64,000 nt of DNA, from positions 1-64,000 of the IMG/VR virus record IMGVR_UViG_3300021138_000019; one strand, 5' to 3'. A program made the position numbers and the translations under genes. Each line of letters starts with the position of its first letter. Position 1 is the stretch's first letter. Shown here piece by piece: positions 27,365 to 36,640 of this stretch. Origin of the DNA: a virus. Under the pieces are notes generated by a model that was not told the DNA's origin, did no database searches, and worked only from the letters and a program-made list of their open reading frames with translations.

Positions 27365-29040
27365 ATACCAAAGACTCGTATCGTGATAATCCATTACTAA
27401 AAAAAGTTGGTATTGAACACCCATATACACAAGAAGAAATAGATGAGTACATAAAGTGTGCTAAAGATCCTGTCTACTTTTCAATGAATTATATTAAAAT
27501 TGTTAACGTTGATGAAGGTTTAATACCGTTTAAGATGTGGGATTTTCAGAAAGACATGATTAAAATCTACCATGAAAATCGTTTTTCAATCACTAAATGT
27601 CCTCGTCAGGTTGGTAAAACAACAACATCAGTTGCATATCTTCTTTGGACCACAATTTTTACGGATTCGCAATCAGTCGCCGTTTTAGCTAATAAGGGTT
27701 CACTTGCGAGAGATATTCTTGCTAAGTATCAATTAGCTTATGAGAATTTACCGGTTTGGTTGCAACAAGGTGTAGTTACATGGAATAAAGGTAACGTAGA
27801 ACTTGAAAATGGTTCTAAGATTATTGCGGCTTCTACATCAAGCTCTGCAATTCGTGGAGGATCTTTTAACTGTGTGTTTTTAGATGAATTTGCTTTCGTT
27901 CCTAATAATATTGCGGAAGAATTCTTTAACTCAGTTTATCCTGTAATCTCTTCTGGTAAAACATCTAAGATTATTATAGTTTCAACACCTAACGGCATGA
28001 ATCTATTCTACAAGTTATGGATGGATGCAATCGGTAAAAAGAACGGCTACAAACCTTTTGAAATTCATTGGTCAATGGTGCCGGGTCGTACTGAACAATG
28101 GAAAGAAGAAACAATTCGTAACACTTCTTTACGTCAGTTCCAACAAGAGTTTGAAACAGAATTCTTAGGTTCTTCAAATACTTTGATTTCCGGCTATAAA
28201 TTAGCACAGCTAAGATACATGGATGCGATTGCAGAACATGACTTAATGAAAATTTATGAACATCCTATCAAAACAGACGGTATTAAATATGTCAAAGATA
28301 GATTATATTGCATTGTTGTAGACGTTTCGGAAGGTAAAAATTTAGATAGTTCTGCGTTTTCTGTTATTGATATTTCAGATTTACCCTACAAACAAGTAGC
28401 AACTTATAAGAGTTCATCTATTACACCTTTATTATTCCCAACTGTTATCTATAATGCGGCTAGATATTACAATGATGCTTATGTTCTGGTAGAAATAAAT
28501 AATACTCCTCAAATTGCAGATACCTTACATGCGGATTTGGAGTATGAGAATTTATGGAAAGTTTTTACCGGTAACAAAAAACCACAACAATTATCAGCCG
28601 GATTTGCTAGAGGAGTTCAATTAGGACTCAAAATGTCGCCGCAAGTTAAAAAAATTGGTACATCTAATTTAAAAACTTTGATTGAAGGTGACAAATTATT
28701 AATTAATGATTTTACAACATATTCGGAATTAACAACATTTGTAGAAAATAAAAACACTTTTGCCGCAGAACAAGGTGCAAATGATGATTTGGTCATGGGT
28801 CTTGTGATGTTTGGATGGGCTACAACTCAACCATACTTCAAAGAAATTGTTGCACATGATTTAAGAAAACAAGTACAACTAGAGAATATGAACCAATTTG
28901 ATGATGAAACCGTTGTTGAACCTATTATGGATGATGGTATGAGACATGACTTAGAACTTGTTGGTGGAGATTTATGGGAAGTTGCTGATGGTAGTCCAAT
29001 ATACAGCAGATTCATGAAAAATGCATTAAATAACTTGTAA
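27361..29040 (+). CDS. 17: Terminase large subunit gp17 (packaging ATPase/nuclease)
   Basis: A 559-residue homologue of T4 gp17 (610 aa). ATPase domain: Walker A CPRQVGKTT (80-88), Walker B VFLDE (172-176), coupling motif STPNG (208-212). Nuclease domain, RNase H fold: D321 in VVDVSEG, E378 in VLVEIN, and D475/D476 in GANDDLVMG, equivalent to the T4 catalytic acids. All key residues are present, so the motor appears intact. It powers DNA translocation and cuts headfuls. It overlaps gp16 by 4 bp. Confidence 0.95.
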   Translation: MNTKDSYRDNPLLKKVGIEHPYTQEEIDEYIKCAKDPVYFSMNYIKIVNVDEGLIPFKMWDFQKDMIKIYHENRFSITKCPRQVGKTTTSVAYLLWTTIFTDSQSVAVLANKGSLARDILAKYQLAYENLPVWLQQGVVTWNKGNVELENGSKIIAASTSSSAIRGGSFNCVFLDEFAFVPNNIAEEFFNSVYPVISSGKTSKIIIVSTPNGMNLFYKLWMDAIGKKNGYKPFEIHWSMVPGRTEQWKEETIRNTSLRQFQQEFETEFLGSSNTLISGYKLAQLRYMDAIAEHDLMKIYEHPIKTDGIKYVKDRLYCIVVDVSEGKNLDSSAFSVIDISDLPYKQVATYKSSSITPLLFPTVIYNAARYYNDAYVLVEINNTPQIADTLHADLEYENLWKVFTGNKKPQQLSAGFARGVQLGLKMSPQVKKIGTSNLKTLIEGDKLLINDFTTYSELTTFVENKNTFAAEQGANDDLVMGLVMFGWATTQPYFKEIVAHDLRKQVQLENMNQFDDETVVEPIMDDGMRHDLELVGGDLWEVADGSPIYSRFMKNALNNL

Positions 29041-29051
29041 AAGTGATGGAT

Positions 29052-29059
29052 CATAAATA
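29052..29059 (+). promoter_or_regulatory. T4-type late promoter candidate (CATAAATA)
   Basis: CATAAATA, 50 nt upstream of the tail sheath ATG, matches the late consensus at 7 of 8 positions in a 69-nt intergenic gap. Confidence 0.6.
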
Positions 29060-29109
29060 CCTTTATTGGTATAATATGCCAAAAAGAACATTAATTCAAG
29101 GAGAAAACA

Positions 29110-30813
29110 ATGGCGATTCAAATCTCTCCAGGCGTAAACAGTACTGAGATTGACTTAACAACAGTCGTTCCAGCAGTACTAACGACTGCTGGCGCATTTG
29201 CTGGTGACTTCCAATGGGGTCCAGTAAATAAAACAATGCTTATTGATAGCGAAACAACTTTAGTAAAAACATTTGGTCCACCTGATGCAAACTCAGCGAA
29301 TGCTTTTTTTACTGCCGCAAATTTTTTGGCGTACGGCAATAATTTAAACGTTGCGAGATCGGCACCAACAACTGCCTACAATTCAATACACAATTCTGGT
29401 ACTAGCGGAATTCAAATTGCTAACGAAGACATTTATCTTACAAATTACTTTAATGGTAATGCAAATTCTTATGGTTGGTTTGCCGCAAGATATCCAGGAA
29501 CATTAGGAAATTCTTTATCCGTTTCAATATGTGATAGTTCGGCTGGACAAGCAAGTTTTGCTTCATGGCAATATAAATCATTATTTACATCCGCACCTAG
29601 TACGTCTGCCTATGCAGGAGTAGTAGGTGGAGCAAATGATGAAATTCACATTGTTGTTGCTGACACTGGCGGTGCAATTACTGGTACAGCCGGTACGGTA
29701 TTAGAAAGTTTTGCATTTGTTTCAAAAGGTTCCGATGCAACAATAAATGGCGGTTCTAATTTCTGGAAACAAGTTATTTTTACAAATTCAAATTACATTT
29801 ATGCAATGGATCCACCAGAATATGGATCAACGCATAGTTCTTGGAATACTCCATGTGCAAATAATAATTTTGTACAACTTAACTATACTGATACCGCATA
29901 TCTTGCAATCGGAACAAATCCAAAACCTGCAGACAGTGATTTAGAAACAAGTTTTGGTCTTTTTGCAAATAAAGAATATATTGATGTACAATTAATTTTA
30001 ACTGGTGACTCCAGCCCAACTGTTCAAAATTATATTAGTAGTCAAATTATTAATACGAGAAAAGATTGCGTAGGGTTCTTCTCACCACCTTCAGCAAACG
30101 TTATTAATAATTCAGGTAGTGAAGCTAGTTCGGTTGTAAATTACTTTCAAAATATTTTAAATGTACAATCATCTTACATTGTTGCAGATTCAAATTGGAA
30201 ATATCAATTCGACAAATATAACAATGTTTACCGTTGGATACCTTTAAATGGTGATATTGCGGGTCTATGTGTAAACACTGATGCAGTTGCAGACCCATGG
30301 TTTTCACCAGCAGGATTTAATCGTGGAGCAATTAAAAATGCTATTAAACTAGCATGGAATCCATCTAAACCATATAGAGATGTTCTATATGCGGCAGGTA
30401 TTAATCCAATCGTTTCATTCCCTGGACAAGGTATTGTTCTGTACGGTGATAAAACTCTTCAAGCAAAACCATCCGCATTTGACAGAATTAACGTTCGTAG
30501 ATTGTTCTTGGTACTTGAAAAGGCAATTTCAACTGCCGCACAATATTCATTATTCGAATTCAACGATGCATTTACGCAAGCACAATTTGTTAATTTAGTA
30601 ACACCATTCTTGCGTGACGTTCAAGGACGCCGTGGTATTACGAGCTTTTACGTGCAATGTGATTCAACAAATAATACTCAACAAGTTATTAATGCGAATC
30701 AATTTGTTGGTAGTATCTATGTTGTACCTAACCGTTCCACAAACTTTATTCAGTTGAATTTTGTTGCTGTTGATACAGGTGTTGATTTTTCAACGGTCGT
30801 TGGCGCAGTCTAA
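29110..30813 (+). CDS. 18: Tail sheath protein gp18
   Basis: A 567-residue homologue of T4 gp18 (659 aa), the contractile sheath subunit. The N-terminus (IQISPGVNSTEIDLTTVVPAV) and the C-terminal contraction-fold region (DRINVRRLFLVLEKAIS ... ITSFYVQCDSTNN) are characteristic. CAAGGAG precedes the ATG and a late promoter stands upstream, as expected for an abundant virion protein. Its TAA stop lies inside the octamer preceding gp19. Confidence 0.95.
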   Translation: MAIQISPGVNSTEIDLTTVVPAVLTTAGAFAGDFQWGPVNKTMLIDSETTLVKTFGPPDANSANAFFTAANFLAYGNNLNVARSAPTTAYNSIHNSGTSGIQIANEDIYLTNYFNGNANSYGWFAARYPGTLGNSLSVSICDSSAGQASFASWQYKSLFTSAPSTSAYAGVVGGANDEIHIVVADTGGAITGTAGTVLESFAFVSKGSDATINGGSNFWKQVIFTNSNYIYAMDPPEYGSTHSSWNTPCANNNFVQLNYTDTAYLAIGTNPKPADSDLETSFGLFANKEYIDVQLILTGDSSPTVQNYISSQIINTRKDCVGFFSPPSANVINNSGSEASSVVNYFQNILNVQSSYIVADSNWKYQFDKYNNVYRWIPLNGDIAGLCVNTDAVADPWFSPAGFNRGAIKNAIKLAWNPSKPYRDVLYAAGINPIVSFPGQGIVLYGDKTLQAKPSAFDRINVRRLFLVLEKAISTAAQYSLFEFNDAFTQAQFVNLVTPFLRDVQGRRGITSFYVQCDSTNNTQQVINANQFVGSIYVVPNRSTNFIQLNFVAVDTGVDFSTVVGAV

Positions 30814-30816
30814 ATA
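30809..30816 (+). promoter_or_regulatory. Late promoter candidate over gp18 stop (TCTAAATA)
   Basis: TCTAAATA includes the gp18 stop (30811-30813) and stands 19 nt before the tail tube ATG. Confidence 0.4.
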
Positions 30817-30835
30817 AAACAAGTAGGAGAACACA

Positions 30836-31384
30836 ATGACATTCAATGTAGCAGAGTTTAGAGCGCAATTAACAGGTGACGGTGCCCGCCCAAACCTATT
30901 CAATGTGACTTTAACATTACCCAATATTGTAAACGGTGCAACCGCCGCTGGCAAAAAACTCCAGTTTATGGCTAAAGCCGCACAATTACCTGGTTCAACA
31001 GTCAATAACGTACCACTTCACTATTTCGGTCGTGAAGTGAAATTCGCTGGAAACAGAACTTTTGCAGATTGGACATTAACAATTATAAATGATGAAGATT
31101 TTTTAATCCGCTCATCAATGGAAAATTGGTTAAACGCAATCAACAGTCATGCTGGAAACTTGCGTGCCGCAAATGCACAAGGTCCATCTAACTATACCAC
31201 TGATGCTACTGTAACACAATACAGTAAAGCGGGAGCTGACATTCAAGCATATAATTTTGTTGGTATGTTCCCTGTCGATATTTCAACGATTGATTTAAAC
31301 TGGGATTCAACAGATTCAATTGAAGAATATACAGTAACGTTTACTTATCAATACTGGACTAATACTGCAAGTACGGACGCTTAA
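30836..31384 (+). CDS. 19: Tail tube protein gp19
   Basis: A 182-residue homologue of T4 gp19 (163 aa), whose hexameric rings stack into the inner tail tube. Typical segments are GDGARPNLFNVTLTLP, MAKAAQLPGSTVNNVPLHYFGREVKFAGNRTFADW and the C-terminal DSIEEYTVTFTYQYW. TAGGAG precedes the ATG. The order sheath then tube matches T4. Confidence 0.95.
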   Translation: MTFNVAEFRAQLTGDGARPNLFNVTLTLPNIVNGATAAGKKLQFMAKAAQLPGSTVNNVPLHYFGREVKFAGNRTFADWTLTIINDEDFLIRSSMENWLNAINSHAGNLRAANAQGPSNYTTDATVTQYSKAGADIQAYNFVGMFPVDISTIDLNWDSTDSIEEYTVTFTYQYWTNTASTDA

Positions 31385-31393
31385 TTATTCTTT

Positions 31394-31427
31394 GAAGACC
31401 TTAATTGGTCTTCTCTATGTTTTTTTG
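31394..31427 (+). terminator. Possible terminator after gp19
   Basis: GAAGACC / GGTCTTC form a 7-bp stem with a 6-nt loop (31394-31413). A run of seven Ts follows 7-8 nt later, farther than ideal. Confidence 0.45.
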
Positions 31428-31447
31428 TGAAATGATAAAAAGGTAAT

Positions 31448-33166
31448 ATGAACCCATTAAATAAATTCTCGCTGTTTGGTTTTACAATATCTCGTGATAA
31501 AGATATTGAAGCACAACAAACGCAACAATCATTCTCTCCACCGAGCAATGATGATGGGGCTTTAACAATTACTTCTGCCGCTTATTATGGCACTTATGTT
31601 GACTTAGATGGTACAGCAAAAAATGAAGTAGAATTAATATCTCGCTACCGTGAAATGGCGATGCAGCCAGAAATAGAATCTGCGATTGATGATATTGTAA
31701 ATGAAGCTATTTGTCAAGATAATGAAGGTAATAGTATTAAAATTGTAATGGATGATTTATCAGTTCCAGATAAAATTAAAAAAGCGATCTCTGGTGAATT
31801 TGATACCATTTTAAGATTATTAAACTATCGAAATATGTCGCATGATATATTCCGTAGGTATTATGTTGACGGTAGACTTTTTTATCATATCATTATTGAT
31901 AGAGAGAATCCAGTTTCTGGTATAAAAGAATTAAGATATATTGATCCTCGCAAACTTAAAAAAGTTCGTGAGATTAAAAAAACTAAAGATGAGAAGACTG
32001 GTGTTGACATTATGAATGTAGTCAATGAATACTACATTTGGAACGACAAGGTCACTACTGGATCGTCTTCCAGCTTTGGTCCAGTAGGTGTACGTATAAC
32101 CACAGACTCTGTGCTTTCAATCGTCTCTGGACTCATGGATTCACGCCGTGCTGTTGTTTTATCTTACTTACATAAAGCAATTAAACCACTTAATCAATTA
32201 CGTATGATTGAAGATGCCACAGTTATTTACAGAATTTCTCGTGCACCTGAAAGACGTATATTCTACATTGATGTTGGTAATTTACCAAAATTGAAAGCAG
32301 AACAATATTTGCGTGATATTATGGTTAAGTATAAGAATAAACTTGTCTATGATGCAAATACCGGTGAAGTTCGTGATGATCGTAAATTTTTATCTATGAT
32401 GGAAGACTTTTGGTTACCACGTAGAGAAGGTGGTAAAGGTACAGAGATTACTACATTACCTGGTGGACAAAATTTGGGTGAGCTAGAAGATGTTAAGTAC
32501 TTTGAAAAGAAGCTATATAAAGCATTGTGTGTGCCAGTTTCTCGTTTAAATCCTGAGACTTCAGGTTTTTCACTAGGGCGCACAAATGAGATTACAAGAG
32601 ACGAATTAAAGTTTGCAAAATTTGTTGACCGTATGCGTCAAAAGTTTGCTGAAATCTTTGATCAAGCATTGAGAGTTCAATGTGTACTCAAAGGTATCTG
32701 TAATGAAGAAGAATGGAAAATTTTTAAAGAAAACATCCATTATGACTTTATTACTGATAACAATTTTTCAGAATTAAAAGATGCAGAGTTATTAAAAGAA
32801 AGACTTTCATTGTTACAAGAAGTAGACCCATATACTGGTAGATATTTTTCTCAAGCATGGATTCAAAGAAAAGTCTTACGTTTGGATAACAATGAAATTA
32901 AAGTTATGCAAACAGAGATCGAGAAAGAAAAAGAAGCTGGACTTGGATTACCGGTTGCCGTTACGAACGATGTTGCTCAACAAGCAATGATGAGTACCGT
33001 ACCACAACAGCCAATTCACCCAACGGATTTAGAACATCAACAAGATATGGCTAAAAAAGACTTTGATAATAAAGTTCAATTAGCTAAATTAAAACCGAAA
33101 ACCTCGGTCAAAAAAGAAGAAGCTGAAGAACCTAATACGTTCGAAAGATTAAAAAGAATTTTATAG
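31448..33166 (+). CDS. 20: Portal vertex protein gp20
   Basis: A 572-residue homologue of T4 gp20 (524 aa), the dodecameric portal that nucleates head assembly and forms the packaging channel. Diagnostic segments include YREMAMQPEIESAIDDIVNEAI, YIDPRKLKKVREI, APERRIFYIDVGNLPKLKAEQY and PVSRLNPETSGFSLGRTNEITRDE. The C-terminal ~60 residues are a charged extension. AAAGGT precedes the ATG. Confidence 0.95.
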   Translation: MNPLNKFSLFGFTISRDKDIEAQQTQQSFSPPSNDDGALTITSAAYYGTYVDLDGTAKNEVELISRYREMAMQPEIESAIDDIVNEAICQDNEGNSIKIVMDDLSVPDKIKKAISGEFDTILRLLNYRNMSHDIFRRYYVDGRLFYHIIIDRENPVSGIKELRYIDPRKLKKVREIKKTKDEKTGVDIMNVVNEYYIWNDKVTTGSSSSFGPVGVRITTDSVLSIVSGLMDSRRAVVLSYLHKAIKPLNQLRMIEDATVIYRISRAPERRIFYIDVGNLPKLKAEQYLRDIMVKYKNKLVYDANTGEVRDDRKFLSMMEDFWLPRREGGKGTEITTLPGGQNLGELEDVKYFEKKLYKALCVPVSRLNPETSGFSLGRTNEITRDELKFAKFVDRMRQKFAEIFDQALRVQCVLKGICNEEEWKIFKENIHYDFITDNNFSELKDAELLKERLSLLQEVDPYTGRYFSQAWIQRKVLRLDNNEIKVMQTEIEKEKEAGLGLPVAVTNDVAQQAMMSTVPQQPIHPTDLEHQQDMAKKDFDNKVQLAKLKPKTSVKKEEAEEPNTFERLKRIL

Positions 33167-33176
33167 GAGAACTTAA

Positions 33177-33698
33177 ATGTCTAGCAAAGCAATTATAGAT
33201 TACACGATGGAAGATGATTCTCTTGGTGTAAGAGATGCATTATATTCTGCAATTCAAGATCGTGTGATGGCACACATTGAAGCAAAAAAAGCAGAAATTG
33301 CATCGAACTTTATTACTCAACAAGAAGAAGTTGAAGAAGATGAAGAATATGAAGATGAAGAATATGTAAACATACCGGAAGGCGTTGAAGTTTTTGTACC
33401 AACAAATTCTATTAATGAAGCCAGTAAAGAAGAGCACCCATGGAGAATGGACAAAGACCGCAAAGGTACAGGATATCACATAGTTAATTCAGTTCGACCA
33501 AAAACGGCAAAAGTAAATGGTGTTAATAAAACGATTGGTTTAGAATCTGATGGTGTACATAGTCACGCCTTTGAATCTCACCACGAGGCCGAAAAATGTT
33601 GCTATGATTTAGCTGAACGTGGTCATACATGTACTCATCACTGCCCACAAGGTTACGTTAAAGCAGTTGTTCAGCCATCACACGGTTTCGAAATCTAA
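33177..33698 (+). CDS. 67: Prohead core protein gp67-like with His/Cys-rich C-terminal extension
   Basis: A 173-residue protein. Residues 1-75 fit the T4 gp67 type of prohead core protein: a short helix (VRDALYSAIQDRVMAHIEAKKAEIA) followed by a very acidic stretch of Glu/Asp (~49-63). T4 gp67 has only 80 residues. Here a ~90-residue C-terminal domain is added, rich in His and Cys (HSHAFESHHEAEKCC ... HTCTHHCPQG), probably metal-binding. The position between portal and protease supports gp67. TAGGAG precedes the start, and the stop overlaps the next start. Confidence 0.6.
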   Translation: MSSKAIIDYTMEDDSLGVRDALYSAIQDRVMAHIEAKKAEIASNFITQQEEVEEDEEYEDEEYVNIPEGVEVFVPTNSINEASKEEHPWRMDKDRKGTGYHIVNSVRPKTAKVNGVNKTIGLESDGVHSHAFESHHEAEKCCYDLAERGHTCTHHCPQGYVKAVVQPSHGFEI

Positions 33699-34180
33699 TG
33701 AAATCGGTAAGAGAGTTTATTGTTAATGAAAACACCGAGACGGAAACGTTCTCGGAAGACTCTCTTTTGGAAGCCCCACAAGGTAAAGAAGTTTCACCTA
33801 CCAAAACTGATTTACCTTCTATTTTGACTCTACAAAGAAAATCTATTCGCAAACTACCTAACGGTGAAAAAGTTGCTTTGTACTATGCCAATAAGATTAA
33901 TAAATATGTAACAATACCATATTCAGATGTTCACATAGAAGAATATGTAAAAGGCAACAATTTAGAATATCTTCAAGATATAGTAGAAAGTAACAGAGCA
34001 AATGCAATTATTTTTGAGGACGGTAAAACGATGATGGTTAACACCTCAACTGCAAAAAAAGTATTGAGATTGCATGAGTCATTAGATGCAACAAATCGTT
34101 TAAAAATATATAGAATGGTTGATGAGAGCAAAGAACAATTTAAAAAAGTTGTTGGTTTTGCATTCACACATATAAAATAA
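33698..34180 (+). CDS. Putative prohead core protein gp68-like
   Basis: A 160-residue protein located where T4 has gp68 (141 aa). An N-terminal acidic segment (NENTETETFSEDSLLE) is followed by an alpha/beta region (KVALYYANKINKYVTIPYSDVHIEEY) and a helical C-terminus (ESLDATNRLKIYRMVDESKEQFKKVVGFAFTH). Comparable proteins occur at this locus in cyanophages. It overlaps gp67 by one base. The gp68 assignment is by synteny only. Confidence 0.5.
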   Translation: MKSVREFIVNENTETETFSEDSLLEAPQGKEVSPTKTDLPSILTLQRKSIRKLPNGEKVALYYANKINKYVTIPYSDVHIEEYVKGNNLEYLQDIVESNRANAIIFEDGKTMMVNTSTAKKVLRLHESLDATNRLKIYRMVDESKEQFKKVVGFAFTHIK

Positions 34181-34188
34181 GGTAACAA

Positions 34189-34704
34189 ATGGCAAATCAA
34201 TATACATATCAAATAATTAAAGATTCTGTAACACACACAATAATTAAATTGACGGGTCAATTTGATGGTTCAAGTGGACAAGAATCAAATCTTAGTAGGA
34301 TTCAAGCAAATACACTCTATGGCGCATTGAACACTGCTGGAACTTCACTATCAGCAGGTGGAACATCTTTACCGTTTTATGGATTACTTATCAATCGTGT
34401 TTGGTATGATGTAAGCGGCACTGGAAATGTACAACTTGTATGGTCTTCAGACACCGCACAAACCATTTTCTATATGACCGGTGGGCATGAATATGATGCA
34501 ATGGGAAATTGGGTAACAATTCCCAACAATGCATATAATCAATCAAATTGTAATGGTAATATTGGAATCGTGACTCACGGTATGTCGGCAAACGATGGAT
34601 ATAGTGTTGTACTGGAATTACGTAAAGATAATATATATTATCAACGTGGACAGTTTGATGATCCGGCTTCATTTAACTACGGGGTATATAAGACAACACC
34701 ATGA
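34189..34704 (+). CDS. Conserved virion-type protein between prohead core and protease genes
   Basis: A 171-residue beta-rich, soluble protein (YTYQIIKDSVTHTIIKLTGQFDGSSGQES ... TLYGALNTAGTS) without a T4 counterpart, but seen in this position in marine T4-like phages. No signal peptide or membrane segment. AAGGT precedes the ATG, and the stop overlaps the gp21 start (ATGA at 34701). It may decorate the head; function unknown. Confidence 0.5.
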   Translation: MANQYTYQIIKDSVTHTIIKLTGQFDGSSGQESNLSRIQANTLYGALNTAGTSLSAGGTSLPFYGLLINRVWYDVSGTGNVQLVWSSDTAQTIFYMTGGHEYDAMGNWVTIPNNAYNQSNCNGNIGIVTHGMSANDGYSVVLELRKDNIYYQRGQFDDPASFNYGVYKTTP

Positions 34705-35345
34705 AATTAATAAAAGAAATTACAGAATCGGTACAATATATTACCGAAGAAAAGGATGGAAAGAAAACTCTATTCATCGAAGGACCTTTCTTGGTTACAG
34801 AGCGAGAAAATAAAAACAAAAGATTGTACGAACATGGTACAATGCTTAAAGAAGTTAAACGTTATTCTGAAGAATACATTAATAAGAACCGTGCATACGG
34901 TGAATTAGGTCATCCAGACACACCTTCCATTAACTTAGACCGTGTATCACACATCATTACTTCACTCAAAGAAGATGGTCATCAGTTTATTGGAAGAGCA
35001 AAAATACTTGATACCCCAATGGGACAAATTGCCAGAAACCTTATTGAAGGTGGTGGTCAATTAGGAGTTTCATCTCGTGGTATGGGTTCATTGAAGAATG
35101 TTAATGGAGTCAACATTGTTCAAGACGATTTTTATCTAGCCACAGCGGCAGATATTGTAGCTGATCCATCAGCACCTGGTGCTTTTGTGCAAGGTATAAT
35201 GGAAGGCAAAGAGTGGATGTTAGTAGATGGTGTATGGACAGAACGTCAATTAGAAGAATCTAAGAAAATGATTCGTCAAGCTACACCTAGAGAAATTGAA
35301 GCAGTTGGCTTAAAAATCTTTGAAAACTTCATCAAAAAACTTTAA
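34701..35345 (+). CDS. 21: Prohead core protease gp21
   Basis: A 214-residue homologue of T4 gp21 (212 aa), the maturation protease that cleaves scaffold and capsid proteins. The catalytic His lies in YGELGHP (H71) and the catalytic Ser in LGVSSRGMGS (S124 or S125), the arrangement of herpes-assemblin-like phage proteases. It sits immediately before scaffold and capsid genes, its substrates. It overlaps the upstream gene by 4 bp. Confidence 0.92.
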   Translation: MKLIKEITESVQYITEEKDGKKTLFIEGPFLVTERENKNKRLYEHGTMLKEVKRYSEEYINKNRAYGELGHPDTPSINLDRVSHIITSLKEDGHQFIGRAKILDTPMGQIARNLIEGGGQLGVSSRGMGSLKNVNGVNIVQDDFYLATAADIVADPSAPGAFVQGIMEGKEWMLVDGVWTERQLEESKKMIRQATPREIEAVGLKIFENFIKKL

Positions 35346-35347
35346 AA

Positions 35348-35355
35348 TATAAATA
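35348..35355 (+). promoter_or_regulatory. Consensus T4 late promoter (TATAAATA)
   Basis: A perfect TATAAATA, 30 nt upstream of the scaffold gene ATG (35386), between gp21 and gp22. Confidence 0.75.
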
Positions 35356-35385
35356 TACCAATACGAATCATAGGAGATTTACAAA

Positions 35386-36597
35386 ATGGGAACATTCAAT
35401 CTGTCAGAAGCCGCTCAAGCCATTCTTAACGAAGGATCAAAAGAGACTTTAGATGGCATCGTAAAACAAAAAATGGCGCAAAGAAGCCAAGACAAACACC
35501 CAAAAGGTGAAGTCGGTCAAGATAGACTTCAATCTAAAACTGCATACGGCACAAACGATGCGGGTATTATCGGTCAAAGCCCAACTAAAGATGATGACGG
35601 TGAATTACCTGATTATCTAAAAGGTACTCCATCGGCAACACCACCAGGAGCAACACCTCCTGTAGGTTCAGAAAAAGATGGTGTAGGATATACGTCACCA
35701 AAAGGTCAGCCACAACAAACTATGGGACGCAAAGATGTTATGCATCCGACACAAATGAACGGCGACCAATACGAAAAAATTCGTGACCGTGTAAAAACTA
35801 CATTCCCAAAAAATACGTTCATGTCAAATCCTGGGGCAACATTTCAGTCCTATGGTGAAGGTATTGATATGACTGATGATGTAAATGCTTTATTAGAAGG
35901 CGAATCATTATCTGAAGAATTTAAATTAAAGGCTACAACAATTTTTGAAGCCGCTATAACGTCACGCATCGAGCAAATTATCGAACAAGTTGAATCTGAA
36001 TTGGTAGAACAATACGAAGCTGGTATTGAGCAAATTAAAGAAGAACTTGCTGATAAATTAGACCAATATATTGACTACTTTGCAGAACAATACATGCAAC
36101 AAAACGAATTGGCAATAGTATCCGGTCTACGTGCAGAAATTGCAGAAGACTTTATCTCTAGCCTACGTGATGTATTTTTAGAGCACAATATTGATATTCC
36201 AGAAGAACAAGTTCAAGTTGTTGAAGAATTAACTTCACGAGTTGAAGAACTTGAAGAAGCGCTAGACGAAGAAATTAAGACTGCCGTTGCTTTAAAAAGA
36301 GCATTGTCAGAACAAGTTAAAATTGAGGCTATACACACAGCTTGTGAAGGCCTAACTCAGACTCAAGTAGAACGATTGAAAACACTCGCAGAGAATGTGG
36401 AATTTACTACTGATGAAGAATTTACCGCAAAACTAGACGTTTTGAAAGAATCGTATTTCAGATCCGATGTTAAAGTTGCGGAAAGTTCAATGCTGAACGA
36501 AGGTATTGAGATTGAAGAAGAAAAGAAATCAAAAGTTTCAACCGACGATTCAATCAATCAATACGCAAGAACTATTTCACAAACTTTGGTAAAATAA
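35386..36597 (+). CDS. 22: Prohead scaffold protein gp22
   Basis: A 403-residue homologue of T4 gp22 (269 aa), the main internal scaffold degraded by gp21. The N-terminus (TFNLSEAAQAILNEGSKETLDGI) and a long acidic coiled-coil region (~180-350) are typical. A ~90-residue Pro/Gly-rich linker (~70-150) and the C-terminal VSTDDSINQYARTISQTLVK make it longer than T4 gp22. TAGGAG precedes the start, and a perfect late promoter is upstream. Its stop overlaps another octamer. Confidence 0.88.
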   Translation: MGTFNLSEAAQAILNEGSKETLDGIVKQKMAQRSQDKHPKGEVGQDRLQSKTAYGTNDAGIIGQSPTKDDDGELPDYLKGTPSATPPGATPPVGSEKDGVGYTSPKGQPQQTMGRKDVMHPTQMNGDQYEKIRDRVKTTFPKNTFMSNPGATFQSYGEGIDMTDDVNALLEGESLSEEFKLKATTIFEAAITSRIEQIIEQVESELVEQYEAGIEQIKEELADKLDQYIDYFAEQYMQQNELAIVSGLRAEIAEDFISSLRDVFLEHNIDIPEEQVQVVEELTSRVEELEEALDEEIKTAVALKRALSEQVKIEAIHTACEGLTQTQVERLKTLAENVEFTTDEEFTAKLDVLKESYFRSDVKVAESSMLNEGIEIEEEKKSKVSTDDSINQYARTISQTLVK

Positions 36598-36603
36598 TAA
36601 ATA
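36596..36603 (+). promoter_or_regulatory. T4-type late promoter over gp22 stop (AATAAATA)
   Basis: AATAAATA overlaps the gp22 stop (36595-36597) and stands 37 nt before the major capsid ATG, which has AAGGAG. Confidence 0.6.
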
Positions 36604-36640
36604 AATTACCAATACAAGATACTAATAAGGAGAACAACTA

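Noticed and set aside
28497-28506. ATAAATA-like sequence inside gp17 as a late promoter
   Set aside because: It lies mid-gene with no gene start downstream; AT-rich coding sequence yields such matches by chance.
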